This document shows positions 8,339-16,986 of a stretch of DNA of 64,000 nt, piece after piece. The translations under genes were made by a program, and so were the position numbers. The notes below the pieces were generated by a model that saw nothing but the letters and a program-made list of their open reading frames with translations, did not search any database and was not told the origin of the DNA. Each line of letters starts with the position of its first letter. Within the stretch, counting starts at the first letter, position 1. The stretch is taken from assembly GCF_902498805.1 (NCBI RefSeq), contig NZ_LR701586.1, forward strand, positions 62,001-126,000, read 5' to 3'. Origin of the DNA: Imperialibacter sp. EC-SDR9. Its GTDB lineage: Bacteria > Bacteroidota > Bacteroidia > Cytophagales > Cyclobacteriaceae.

Positions 8339-11083
8339 CTACTTTTTCAGGGTAAGTATGGAGAACTCATTCTCGTAGTTTTTGTAAATTTTATACAAAC
8401 CCTGTGATTCATAAAAAATGATCGCCACCTCGTTCATGGTTTCTGCAGGCCTGAAATTTACGAGATTTCCCTTTTCGTCATACAAGTAGCTGAAGGCCTG
8501 CACAGGATCGTTGACAATGAAAAGCTTGCGTCCCCCGCCAAAATCGTAGAACTGAGAACTGGCAATGCCGCTGGACAGATAGTCTTTTTCAAAGAGCACT
8601 TTGCCAGCCTGATCTACAATAGCAATTCTGTTGGCATCCTGCCTTGTAAAAATGTAGCCGTTGCCTGAAGCTTCAGGCACGAGCTTAAATTTTGACTGAG
8701 CCGATGGCCGGTAGAGCTGCTCCCTTTGCAGCACTTTGCCAGCGAGATTGATTTGAATAATTGACCCATCATCGGTAATCGTCGTTAGTTTACTATTCGC
8801 ATTCGTTGAGCCCGCTTCAGCAAATACCGGATTGTTTACCGGGGCTTTGAAGTCTACCGGGAAGCCCGCCACGGGTTGTGCCCGCCGGTTGAATACCCGC
8901 ATGATGCCATTGCTTTGCAACGCCACGAGAAAATCCTGTCCTCTCACCCTGATATGCAGAGGGGAGGAGGCAAGCGGGTGCTTGATTTCCTTTGGGTTCC
9001 ACCCTTCCAGCACTTTCCCATCTTTGTCCGATATATACAAATCGCCCCGGGTGTCGGCGAAGAAATAGCGATAATTTTTGCTCTTGTCGTAGTCGACCAG
9101 ATTGAAGTAAGCGATTTCTGTTTTGCCCTTAAACTCTACAGGAAAACCAGGAAGATACTCGCCTGTTCGGTCGATGGCATAAATGTATTTGGGGGTGGAA
9201 AACAGGTATTGCAGTTTGCCGTTTTTATAGTAGTCGATCTGAAAGACCGGACTGATGATTTTCCCTTTGATAGAGTCGAGCCATAAAACTTCCTGATTGG
9301 CAGATAGCAGGTAAATCATCTGGGTGGAATCCTGAACCAGCGTTTCCAGCGTTTTGTCGTTGTGGTTGCGAACCACAAACGGTTTTGAGATGAGTGGCTG
9401 GGCAAAAGTCACGGAGTTATCGGCCAGCAGAGGTTTTTGCGCCCCTTTTTGTGCCGCCTTTTCCGTTTGCTGCAGCATGATGCTGGTGTAGAACTTGTCT
9501 TCGATAAAAGACCATTGTATGGCCATCAGGTCAATCGACTGAAGGGTGGACGAAGCATCCGTAAACTGCTGCTTCCAGGCATCGTCCAGGTTTTGTTGCC
9601 ACAGATTCCAGGCCCTGGGTGTGTGAACGAACACACTGAAATTGGCTTCTCTCAACGTGTTGTCTAGAAACGAATTGATTTGCACTGACTTTCCCCACGT
9701 ATTTTCGTTGGTTATATCGTCGATCACGGTTTTCAGTATTTGCACTGAACCCGCCCCAATCAAATAGTTACGGTAGCCGGTGTAGTACAGTGACGAAAAA
9801 CCGCTAAAGGGCTCGCCAAATAATTGATAGGGGAATTCGTCAATCTCAAGCTGCCCAATCGTGAAATCGGCGTATTCTTCGTAGTAAAGTGTGTCTCCCT
9901 GCGACTTGTTGATTCTCTCTGAAAGCTCCCTGAACTGTTGAAGACTTTCCGGCAGATCCTCCATCTCCATGTAAACTACCTTGTCAGGATCATGACCTAA
10001 AGAAGATTCCTGCAACGAAACGCCTATATGTCCACCAATACCCTCAAAAAAGGAGGCAATATCAATGTCCTGATCTTTCAACGTTGTGCTTCTTAAATCG
10101 ACCAATTCAGGCTCGTTTGTTTGCCAATAGGATATCATCTGAGTGTTCCAACGCTCGGCAGACTCAAAAGTGAGGTTAAAATAAACAGCGGTTCGGTTGC
10201 TCACTACCTCTTCCATTTTTAGGGAAAGTGCAGGGTTGTTGATAAAGCCACTTAAGTAGCCTGAATAGTCTTGCGGTATCAACGTAAAGCCATTCATTAG
10301 TAGCTGTGGCTCGGTTACTTTGATGTCGAGAAAAGATGATGAACCCAGGCTGGCTGTTGTTCTCAGGTCCAATAATTTTTCATTAATGAACGTATCTCCC
10401 AGCCTATCAAGCTTGTCGGTGTTGACGTACAAATTACCCTGATCATTTTGTAATCTGGAGAGGGTGAGAAGTCCAACGTTCTTGTCGAAAAATCCCAAAC
10501 CAGCAGTTTCAATATTTCTGACTGCATCTTCCACAAGGAAGGGGGTGAAGCTCCCTATGAAGAAGTTTTTGTAGTAAATGAAGGTGAACAGATCTTTCGT
10601 TTTTTGTGACCTTAGTTCGCTAATGGTGTAGCCCTGGTAAGTTCTGTTGGAAATGGTATATCCGTTTTTCTCTGAAAAGTAGGCCAGGATGTCATCCATT
10701 TTTCCCCGGCTATTCAGCGTAGGCAAGTCTACGAGAAGAAGGAAGTCTAGCGATTGGCTGCCTACGCTGTGCAGGCTGGCCAGGAAAGTCTTGTCGTTGA
10801 AAAGCGTGGCTGTTTGCTCATTTCCTCCCAAAATCGTATCAAGCTTTGAAAGCATTTGACCGGGACGCTTGAATGCAGCAATAGACTGGAGCCCTTTCCC
10901 AATATTCGACGACGTAAACGCTGCCCAGGCATTAATGGGTGAGGTAGATTCGTAAACGGCCAGCGCATTGTCAGGAACCAACGTCCAGAGGGAAATATTA
11001 CCCCTTTCGAAATAGGTTTTATAGGCAACAAAGGCCCCGCCACCAATTACCAGAATAATTATAAAAATAATGAACCTCTTCAA
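8339..11083 (-). CDS. Large membrane-anchored protein, DUF3352-like N-terminal part and beta-propeller-like C-terminus
   Basis: This 914-residue protein has one N-terminal membrane helix (FIIFIIILVIGGGAFVAY) and a long extracytoplasmic part. The start of the mature part (LVPDNALAVYESTSPINAW) resembles DUF3352-type proteins. From about residue 600 short repeating segments such as KYIYAIDRTGEYLPGFPVEF and RGDLYISDKDGKVLEGW occur with a spacing of about 45-50 residues, as in PQQ- or WD40-like beta-propellers. No catalytic motif is visible. It is probably co-transcribed with the downstream lipoprotein. I do not recognise a specific function; an envelope scaffold or sensor is conceivable but unsupported. 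Confidence 0.75.
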   Translation of the reverse strand: MKRFIIFIIILVIGGGAFVAYKTYFERGNISLWTLVPDNALAVYESTSPINAWAAFTSSNIGKGLQSIAAFKRPGQMLSKLDTILGGNEQTATLFNDKTFLASLHSVGSQSLDFLLLVDLPTLNSRGKMDDILAYFSEKNGYTISNRTYQGYTISELRSQKTKDLFTFIYYKNFFIGSFTPFLVEDAVRNIETAGLGFFDKNVGLLTLSRLQNDQGNLYVNTDKLDRLGDTFINEKLLDLRTTASLGSSSFLDIKVTEPQLLMNGFTLIPQDYSGYLSGFINNPALSLKMEEVVSNRTAVYFNLTFESAERWNTQMISYWQTNEPELVDLRSTTLKDQDIDIASFFEGIGGHIGVSLQESSLGHDPDKVVYMEMEDLPESLQQFRELSERINKSQGDTLYYEEYADFTIGQLEIDEFPYQLFGEPFSGFSSLYYTGYRNYLIGAGSVQILKTVIDDITNENTWGKSVQINSFLDNTLREANFSVFVHTPRAWNLWQQNLDDAWKQQFTDASSTLQSIDLMAIQWSFIEDKFYTSIMLQQTEKAAQKGAQKPLLADNSVTFAQPLISKPFVVRNHNDKTLETLVQDSTQMIYLLSANQEVLWLDSIKGKIISPVFQIDYYKNGKLQYLFSTPKYIYAIDRTGEYLPGFPVEFKGKTEIAYFNLVDYDKSKNYRYFFADTRGDLYISDKDGKVLEGWNPKEIKHPLASSPLHIRVRGQDFLVALQSNGIMRVFNRRAQPVAGFPVDFKAPVNNPVFAEAGSTNANSKLTTITDDGSIIQINLAGKVLQREQLYRPSAQSKFKLVPEASGNGYIFTRQDANRIAIVDQAGKVLFEKDYLSSGIASSQFYDFGGGRKLFIVNDPVQAFSYLYDEKGNLVNFRPAETMNEVAIIFYESQGLYKIYKNYENEFSILTLKK

Positions 11084-11171
11084 TGGAAAGTTGGGTCTAC
11101 AGCATCAAATTCAATAACGAAAGTTAAGCAACAAATTGCTTCGAATACACTTTGCTTCTACAAACGGAAAC

Positions 11172-12326
11172 CTAATTCTTTTTGGAGCCTTCATACATAT
11201 CGTAGGCCACCAGCCTGGAATCGATCTTAGCATTGAAGAACGGCCATTTGGCTGACGAGCGAAGCCCCACCTTTTTGATCAGATTGAGGTTGCCTGTGAA
11301 TATAAAACCTCGTTTTCCCTGGCAGCGCTGCTTGAAAAAGTCGCCAATACCTTTGTAAACAGCTTCAAGCTCCGATTCTTCTCCCATGCGTTCCCCATAT
11401 TCAGGATTGAGGATAATGATGCCTTCACCATCTGGAAGGGTAGTATTTTCGTAGGGGCAAAGCTCCCATTTGATCATTGAGGCCACACCTGCTTCTGAAG
11501 CATTGGTGCGGGCCGCTTGCAGGGCTTTCATGTCTCGGTCGCTACCAATGATGGTCACGTTTATTTTCGCATTCACCTTTGATTTGGCGCTGGCCAGCAT
11601 TGTTTTCCAGGCGTTGTTGTCAAACCCAATGAGGTGTTTAAAACCGAAATTGTGTCTGTTCAGTCCGGGCGCAATATTGGCAGCCTTTAGGGCCGCTTCG
11701 ATGGCGATGGTGCCGCTACCACACATGGGATTGATGAGTGGAATCGACGGGCTCCACTCAGTTGCCTGCACAATAGCTGCCGCCAACGGTTCGGCTACTG
11801 GTGCCTTGAAAGGCATTTTCCGATAGGTATGCTTAGATATCGTTTCACCGGAAGTATCGATGTATACAGTGCAGTTTTCCCTGTTCCAAAAGAAGTAGAC
11901 CACAGCTTCGTTGAAGTCGTTACCGGAATCTGGTCGACGGCCCGTTTTCGATTTGATTCTGTCAACAATTGCGTCCTTGGCTTTTAGGTTTGGATACCTG
12001 GTGTCGTTAATCGACTCATGCTTGGCGAATGAGTGGATACTGAAATAACCGTCGTTGGGAATGATGGTTTCCCATGGCATTTCAAAAATATTCTTGTACA
12101 GCCCTTCCGAATCTTTCAGTTCAAAGCTGCCCATCTCCCAAAGGATGCGGTTACCGGTGCGGAGGTGCAAATTCAGGTACATGCAGTCGTGCAGGGTGCC
12201 CTCAGTTACCACATGCATATTGGCTTCTTCAGTTACAGGAAACCCCAGGCTTCTGAGTTCGTTGGCGGCAAAAGGAGGGAGGCCGGGATGGCACTGAACA
12301 GTGATTTTTCTTTTAATATTCCACAT
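11172..12326 (-). CDS. THUMP-domain class I SAM-dependent RNA methyltransferase (RlmL N-terminal half type)
   Basis: The 384-residue protein is expected to methylate guanine N2 in 23S rRNA, as the N-terminal half of RlmKL does. The N-terminus (KRKITVQCHPGLPPFAANEL) and residues up to about 150 form the ferredoxin-like and THUMP RNA-binding part. The methyltransferase domain shows the SAM-binding PMCGSGTIAIEAALKA motif and the catalytic motif LNPEYGERMGEE, where the usual NPPYG reads NPEYG, a form I know from Bacteroidota relatives. It is a single-gene unit with a TATCTTTG box only 7 nt before the start codon, implying a very short mRNA leader. Confidence 0.88.
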   Translation of the reverse strand: MWNIKRKITVQCHPGLPPFAANELRSLGFPVTEEANMHVVTEGTLHDCMYLNLHLRTGNRILWEMGSFELKDSEGLYKNIFEMPWETIIPNDGYFSIHSFAKHESINDTRYPNLKAKDAIVDRIKSKTGRRPDSGNDFNEAVVYFFWNRENCTVYIDTSGETISKHTYRKMPFKAPVAEPLAAAIVQATEWSPSIPLINPMCGSGTIAIEAALKAANIAPGLNRHNFGFKHLIGFDNNAWKTMLASAKSKVNAKINVTIIGSDRDMKALQAARTNASEAGVASMIKWELCPYENTTLPDGEGIIILNPEYGERMGEESELEAVYKGIGDFFKQRCQGKRGFIFTGNLNLIKKVGLRSSAKWPFFNAKIDSRLVAYDMYEGSKKN

Positions 12327-12333
12327 AAGTGTG

Positions 12334-12341
12334 CAAAGATA
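12334..12341 (-). promoter_or_regulatory. -7 box (TATCTTTG) of the THUMP methyltransferase gene
   Basis: The minus strand reads TATCTTTG, a perfect TAnnTTTG element, with its last base 7 nt upstream of the ATG. Transcription would start at or within a few bases of the start codon, so the message would be nearly leaderless. Confidence 0.55.
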
Positions 12342-12374
12342 GTTATTAAAGTCGGAGAGTGGGAAGGGGAGACA

Positions 12375-12416
12375 GAAGATCGAAGACGGGAGCCGGAAGA
12401 CCGAAGATGGAGGCTG
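12375..12416. repeat. Two imperfect 21-bp purine-rich tandem units
   Basis: Two adjacent units, GAAGATCGAAGACGGGAGCC(G) and GAAGACCGAAGATGGAGGCT(G), agree at most positions. They lie in the divergent intergenic region between the methyltransferase and DUF4494 genes. The region 12327-12619 holds no gene beyond the two promoter boxes. Confidence 0.6.
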
Positions 12417-12586
12417 GTGTCGGCACGGCTAGTCGGCACCTTGGGTCGGGGCCGTCAGACACTGGAGGGTTGCACGCCACCTAAATATTGTGACTCGTGA
12501 AATGCTCAGCTTGCGGTCGATGTGGTCTTCTGAAAAAAGCCAGACAGTTTTGGTGGAGTGCCTAGCCATTTTCCGGAAGGATGCCC

Positions 12587-12594
12587 TATCTTTG
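12587..12594 (+). promoter_or_regulatory. -7 box (TATCTTTG) of the DUF4494 gene
   Basis: A perfect TAnnTTTG element ends 25 nt before the ATG at 12620. It excludes the in-frame upstream ATG at 12581, which would lie inside the promoter. Confidence 0.6.
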
Positions 12595-12619
12595 GAGCCC
12601 AATAAAAAACAGAGGTATT

Positions 12620-13111
12620 ATGCGTATTTGGTTTGTTTGCAAGGCGAAGTATCAGAAAGAAGACGACGAAGGTCATTTGAAAAACACCACAGAAACTTAT
12701 CTGCTCGATGCGGTAAGTTATACTGAGGCGGAGGCCATCATGTACGAAAAGCTGAGCGAGCGGGTAAGAGGTGAGTTTGTGATCACCAGCCTGACCAAAA
12801 GCCGCATCACCGATGTGTTCCTGTATGAAGACGCCGACTTCTGGCACAAGTGCAAAATCACCTATTTCGTCACCGATGCTGACAGCGGCAAAGAGAAGAA
12901 GGTAACGAACCTGATGATTGTAACCGCTCACGATGTAAAAGATGCTTATGACCGCATCCATCAAAGCCTGAACAATATGCTGGTAACATTCCGAGTGCCG
13001 GAAGTGGTGGAAACTTCTATTGTCGAAGTTTTTGCCTACGGACAGGATAACGAGGAGGAAGAAGAAGTTCCCGCTGGTTTTAAGCCGGTGAGTGAGGTGG
13101 AGGAGGATTGA
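12620..13111 (+). CDS. DUF4494 domain-containing protein
   Basis: This 163-residue cytoplasmic protein begins MRIWFVCKAKYQKEDDEG and continues TETYLLDAVSYTEAEAIMYEK, which I recognise as the DUF4494 family restricted to Bacteroidota. The domain (about residues 1-140) is a small alpha/beta fold; the tail is very acidic (DNEEEEEVPAG). Function is unknown. The start was placed at 12620 rather than 12581 because a TATCTTTG promoter box lies between them and because family members start with this short sequence. The next small gene, HicB-like, follows after 34 nt on the same strand and may share the transcript. Confidence 0.88.
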   Translation: MRIWFVCKAKYQKEDDEGHLKNTTETYLLDAVSYTEAEAIMYEKLSERVRGEFVITSLTKSRITDVFLYEDADFWHKCKITYFVTDADSGKEKKVTNLMIVTAHDVKDAYDRIHQSLNNMLVTFRVPEVVETSIVEVFAYGQDNEEEEEVPAGFKPVSEVEED

Positions 13112-13145
13112 TTACTTTATCATCAAATTGTGTTAACTTTTGGAT

Positions 13146-13310
13146 ATGAAACTTACCGCAATAATTGAAAAAGCAGAGGATGGATGGTATGTAGGCCAGA
13201 TAGAAGAAGTTCCAGCCGCTATTAGTCAAGGAAAGACAATTGAAGAGTTGAAAAGCAGCTTGGTGGATGCGCTTAAGCTTTTGTGGGATACAGACACAAT
13301 AAAAAAATGA
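13146..13310 (+). CDS. Short HicB-like antitoxin-type protein (orphan)
   Basis: A 54-residue reading frame, MKLTAIIEKAEDGWYVGQI then EEVPAAISQGKTIEEL, matches the partial RNase H-like fold of HicB antitoxins: a strand, the D-G-W-Y-V turn, a strand ending in a glutamine/glycine turn and a helix (EELKSSLVDALKLLW). HicB proteins normally neutralise the mRNA-cleaving HicA toxin. No HicA-like frame with its conserved histidine lies on either side, and the C-terminal DNA-binding domain of full HicB is absent. It may be a solitary regulator or the remnant of a toxin-antitoxin pair. Confidence 0.75.
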   Translation: MKLTAIIEKAEDGWYVGQIEEVPAAISQGKTIEELKSSLVDALKLLWDTDTIKK

Positions 13311-13319
13311 TAATTCTGT

Positions 13320-13353
13320 AAATAGAAAAGGGGCCGAAGCCCCTTTTCTATTT
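13320..13353. terminator. Bidirectional intrinsic terminator between hicB-like gene and sdhB
   Basis: A perfect 15-bp inverted repeat (AAATAGAAAAGGGGC, loop CGAA, then its complement) carries A/T-rich ends on both sides. It lies between two convergent genes and can stop transcription from both. Confidence 0.9.
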
Positions 13354-13366
13354 AAGTCAAATATTT

Positions 13367-14116
13367 CTAAACGTTCTCTGAAGTCAATCTCGCTCCAATA
13401 AAATCCCGGTTCATTTTGGCAATGTTAGCCAAAGGAATCTCCTTGGGACACTCAGCTGCACAAGCGCCAGTGTTGGTACAGGCTCCAAAGCCTTCGGCAT
13501 CCATTTGAGCCACCATATTTTCTACCCTCGTCTTAGCCTCCACCTTGCCTTGCGGAAGTAAGCCGAGGTGGGTCACTTTTGCCGAAACGAAAAGCATAGC
13601 AGATGCATTTTTACAAGCTGCAACGCAAGCTCCACAGCCAATGCAGGTAGCCGAATCCATCGCTTCATCAGCTATCTTTCTTGGAATTGGAATTTCGTTA
13701 GCGTCAGGCACACCACCAGTGTTCACAGAAATATAGCCGCCTGCCTGAATGATCCTGTCAAATGCACTGCGATCAGTCACCAGGTCTTTGATGACGGGGA
13801 ACGCCTTGGCTCTCCATGGCTCAATCCAAATAGTCTGGCCACTTTTGAAGCTGCGCATATGGAGCTGACAAGTAGTGGTTTGCTGAGGGCCATGAGGCTT
13901 GCCATTAATATACAAGCTGCACATGCCGCAGATGCCTTCCCGGCAGTCATGATCAAAATGCACCGGCTCCTCGCCCTTTTCTTCCAGCCCAATGTTCAGC
14001 ACATCAAGCATTTCAAGAAACGAAGACTCATGCGATATATCTTTCACCTCGTAGGTGACAAACTTGCCTTCGGTATTGCTATTTTTCTGTCTCCAGATTT
14101 TTAATGTTAAATCCAT
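13367..14116 (-). CDS. sdhB: Succinate dehydrogenase/fumarate reductase iron-sulfur subunit
   Basis: The 249-residue subunit carries electrons from the flavoprotein to the membrane quinone site in complex II. Three Fe-S clusters are marked by the N-terminal [2Fe-2S] ferredoxin motif ([10 protein letters not shown]...C), the motif [11 protein letters not shown] and the C-terminal [12 protein letters not shown]. It is the last gene of the sdhC-sdhA-sdhB operon, 38 nt after sdhA, and ends at a bidirectional terminator. Length and motifs are typical of the Bacteroidota-type enzyme, which has one fused membrane subunit. Confidence 0.97.
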   Translation of the reverse strand: MDLTLKIWRQKNSNTEGKFVTYEVKDISHESSFLEMLDVLNIGLEEKGEEPVHFDHDCREGICGMCSLYINGKPHGPQQTTTCQLHMRSFKSGQTIWIEPWRAKAFPVIKDLVTDRSAFDRIIQAGGYISVNTGGVPDANEIPIPRKIADEAMDSATCIGCGACVAACKNASAMLFVSAKVTHLGLLPQGKVEAKTRVENMVAQMDAEGFGACTNTGACAAECPKEIPLANIAKMNRDFIGARLTSENV

Positions 14117-14154
14117 GCTTAACCTGTTAAAAGTTAATCGTTAATAGTTATCTG

Positions 14155-16086
14155 TTACTTATAGCTGCGTTGCGTTAGCTTCACATTTTCGAAAACCAAG
14201 TCCTCCTTGTGCAAAGTGGCCTTTCCCGGGCCATTGTATTCCCAGGCAGCTACATAAGAGAAGTTTTCATCGTCTCTTTTGGCTTCTCCTTCTTCAGTTT
14301 GGTATTCTTCTCTGAAGTGTCCGCCACAAGATTCGTTGCGATTCAGTGCGTCGTCTATCATCAACTCACCAAGCTCCAGGAAGTCAGCCACTCTGTTGGC
14401 CTTTTCCAGCGACATGTTCAACTCGTCGCTTGTGCCCACAACTTTCACATCCTTCCAAAACTCATCTCTCAGCTCCTGCACCATTTTCTTAGCCTTCTTC
14501 AAGCCTTCCGCAGTTCTCGACATGCCACAGTAGTCCCACATAATGTGCCCAAGCTCCTTGTGGAACTGATCCACAGGCTTTTTGCCATTGATGGAAAGAA
14601 GTTTTTCTATCTGGCTTTTGACGCCAGTTTCAGCTTCTTTGAATGCTGGGTGATCCGTTGATATTTTGTCAGCAGGGTTTTGTGCGAGGTAGTCGCCCAG
14701 GGTATAGGGAATCACAAAATAACCGTCGGCAAGGCCCTGCATGAGAGCAGAAGCACCCAATCGGTTAGCTCCATGGTCAGAGAAGTTAGCCTCCCCAAGT
14801 GCATAGAGCCCGGGCACGTTGGTCTGAAGATTGTAGTCTACCCAAAGGCCACCCATTGTATAGTGCACCGCCGGGTAAATCATCATTGGCGTTTTGTAAG
14901 GGTTTTCCCCAACAATCTGCTCATACATATCGAAGAGGTTGCCATACTTTGCCCGGATGGCGTCTTCTCCGTCTCTTTTTATAGCATCTTTAAAATCGAG
15001 GTATACGGCGAGGCCGGTAGATCCTACGCCTTTGCCATCATCACACACATCTTTTGCATTTCTTGAGGCTACGTCACGGGGAACGAGGTTGCCAAATGAA
15101 GGATATTTTCTTTCTAAGTAGTAGTCACGATCCGCTTCAGCAATGTCGGCCGGTTTTACTTCTCCTTTCCTCACCTTCTCAGCCGTTGCTTTGTCTTTTG
15201 GCACCCACACACGACCGTCGTTGCGGAGCGACTCAGACATCAGCGTGAGCTTCGACTGGAAGTCGCCGTGAACGGGGATACAGGTGGGGTGAATCTGCGT
15301 GAAGCAAGGGTTGGCAAACAAAGCCCCTTTTCTGTGTGCTCTCCAGGCTGCCGTTACGTTGGAGCCCATGGCGTTGGTAGAAAGGAAGAAGACGTTGCCG
15401 TAGCCACCTGTGCAAAGCAATACTGCATGGGCACTGTGTGACTCTATTTCGCCGGTAATTAGGTTGCGTGCCACAATACCACGTGCCTTGCCATCTACCA
15501 TTACCAGGTCAAGCATTTCTGTGCGTGGGTACATCTTCACTTTGCCGTTGGCTACCTGGCGGCTCAAAGCGCTGTAGGCACCAAGTAAAAGCTGCTGGCC
15601 TGTCTGGCCTTTGGCGTAGAAGGTACGTGACACCTGAGCGCCACCAAATGAACGGTTGGCGAGCAGTCCGCCATAGTCACGGGCAAATGGAACGCCCTGG
15701 GCTACACATTGATCTATGATGTTGACACTCACCTCAGCAAGCCTATGAACATTGCCTTCACGGCTTCTGTAGTCACCACCTTTAATGGTGTCGTAGAAAA
15801 GCCGGAATACGCTGTCACCATCATTTTGATAGTTTTTGGCGGCATTGATACCACCCTGGGCAGCGATACTATGAGCCCTCCTTGGGCTATCCTGAAAGCA
15901 AAAGGACTTCACATTGTAGCCGAGCTCGGCCAATGAGGCTGCAGCTGAGGCACCAGCCAGGCCGGTACCTACCACAATCACGTCATATTTACGCTTGTTG
16001 GCCGGGTTAACCAGCTTCACATTGAATTTATGTTTGGTCCATTTCTCAGCCAGTGGGCCTGCAGGTATTTTGGAATCTAGCTTCAT
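14155..16086 (-). CDS. sdhA: Succinate dehydrogenase/fumarate reductase flavoprotein subunit
   Basis: The 643-residue catalytic subunit oxidises succinate to fumarate using covalently bound FAD. The FAD-binding fold begins with [19 protein letters not shown] (about residues 37-55). The histidine that links to FAD lies in [15 protein letters not shown]. Active-site and substrate-domain motifs include [17 protein letters not shown] and the C-terminal [14 protein letters not shown] region. The middle gene of the operon, it starts 13 nt after sdhC and precedes sdhB by 38 nt. Size fits the long flavoproteins of the B-type (single membrane subunit) complex found in Bacteroidota and epsilonproteobacteria. 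Confidence 0.97.
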   Translation of the reverse strand: MKLDSKIPAGPLAEKWTKHKFNVKLVNPANKRKYDVIVVGTGLAGASAAASLAELGYNVKSFCFQDSPRRAHSIAAQGGINAAKNYQNDGDSVFRLFYDTIKGGDYRSREGNVHRLAEVSVNIIDQCVAQGVPFARDYGGLLANRSFGGAQVSRTFYAKGQTGQQLLLGAYSALSRQVANGKVKMYPRTEMLDLVMVDGKARGIVARNLITGEIESHSAHAVLLCTGGYGNVFFLSTNAMGSNVTAAWRAHRKGALFANPCFTQIHPTCIPVHGDFQSKLTLMSESLRNDGRVWVPKDKATAEKVRKGEVKPADIAEADRDYYLERKYPSFGNLVPRDVASRNAKDVCDDGKGVGSTGLAVYLDFKDAIKRDGEDAIRAKYGNLFDMYEQIVGENPYKTPMMIYPAVHYTMGGLWVDYNLQTNVPGLYALGEANFSDHGANRLGASALMQGLADGYFVIPYTLGDYLAQNPADKISTDHPAFKEAETGVKSQIEKLLSINGKKPVDQFHKELGHIMWDYCGMSRTAEGLKKAKKMVQELRDEFWKDVKVVGTSDELNMSLEKANRVADFLELGELMIDDALNRNESCGGHFREEYQTEEGEAKRDDENFSYVAAWEYNGPGKATLHKEDLVFENVKLTQRSYK

Positions 16087-16099
16087 ATATCGATGATGA

Positions 16100-16786
16100 T
16101 TAACCTAAACTCTTGATGTAAATAAGGATTGGAATAAGGGCAAATACGGCCGGAACGATAATGGCGTAGCCTTTACCGATAGCCTTGATGGCCGGTGTAT
16201 ATTTCACATGATTGAGACCCAGCGTTTGAAACGCACTGGCAAATCCGTGAGACAGGTGAAAGCCCACAAAGAACATGCTCACCACATACACTGCTGCATA
16301 CCATATATTGCTGTAAGCCGCTTTCACAACCAGAAACACATTGGGCATTGTTTCACCGTCATACGTGATCATGGGAATGCTGTCGTTTTTGAATTCCCAC
16401 CAAAAACCTTTTAAATGGATCACCAGGAAAACCAATATCAGTGTGCCCAGAATACCCATGTTGCGGGATGTCCATGGACTGTTGGTGCTGGCGGCAGAAT
16501 AACCATATTTTACTGGCCTGGCTGTCTTGTTTATCCTCGAAAGCCAAATGGAGTAAATGACGTGAATGACAATAAAAGCAAAGTTGAATTTGGACACCAG
16601 TTGGATAAAGGGATTGTGTGCCATCGTGTGCGCATATATATTAAACGCCTGCCCTTCGTCGTTAAAAATTAACTGGATATTTCCTGCAAGATGAACAGTG
16701 AGGAACAGAATGAGGAAAAGCCCGGTGAGCGCCATAAGGAGCTTTCGGAAGATGCTGCTTTTTAGTGAATCAGTTAACCAACTCAT
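16100..16786 (-). CDS. sdhC: Succinate dehydrogenase cytochrome b subunit (SdhC, b558 type)
   Basis: A 228-residue membrane protein with five predicted helices, which anchors complex II, binds two hemes and transfers electrons to menaquinone. The first helix follows [22 protein letters not shown], with histidines at [28 protein letters not shown] and [11 protein letters not shown] providing heme ligands. This is the single-subunit (SdhCD fused-type) anchor of B-type complex II. It is the first gene of the sdhCAB operon and is preceded by a well-formed promoter. Confidence 0.95.
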   Translation of the reverse strand: MSWLTDSLKSSIFRKLLMALTGLFLILFLTVHLAGNIQLIFNDEGQAFNIYAHTMAHNPFIQLVSKFNFAFIVIHVIYSIWLSRINKTARPVKYGYSAASTNSPWTSRNMGILGTLILVFLVIHLKGFWWEFKNDSIPMITYDGETMPNVFLVVKAAYSNIWYAAVYVVSMFFVGFHLSHGFASAFQTLGLNHVKYTPAIKAIGKGYAIIVPAVFALIPILIYIKSLG

Positions 16787-16826
16787 ATGTTTTTTGTATT
16801 ACACAAACGTTTTAAATAGAACCAGC

Positions 16827-16857
16827 CAAAGGTAATTCCCGAGCGGCACTTTACCAA
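16827..16857 (-). promoter_or_regulatory. Promoter of the sdhCAB operon
   Basis: The minus strand has TTG (16857-16855), a 20-nt spacer and a perfect -7 box TACCTTTG (16834-16827), the Bacteroidota promoter layout. Transcription would start near 16820, about 35 nt upstream of the sdhC start codon. Confidence 0.65.
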
Positions 16858-16986
16858 TCCGCCTGTCCTATTTTGAACGCTTCTAAATTTATCCATTGGG
16901 GGAAGCACCTGGTTCGTTGTTTATTGATTGATTACCCGGGCTACAACCAGCCGTAAAATGGAATTGTTTTATCTAAAATAGACATT

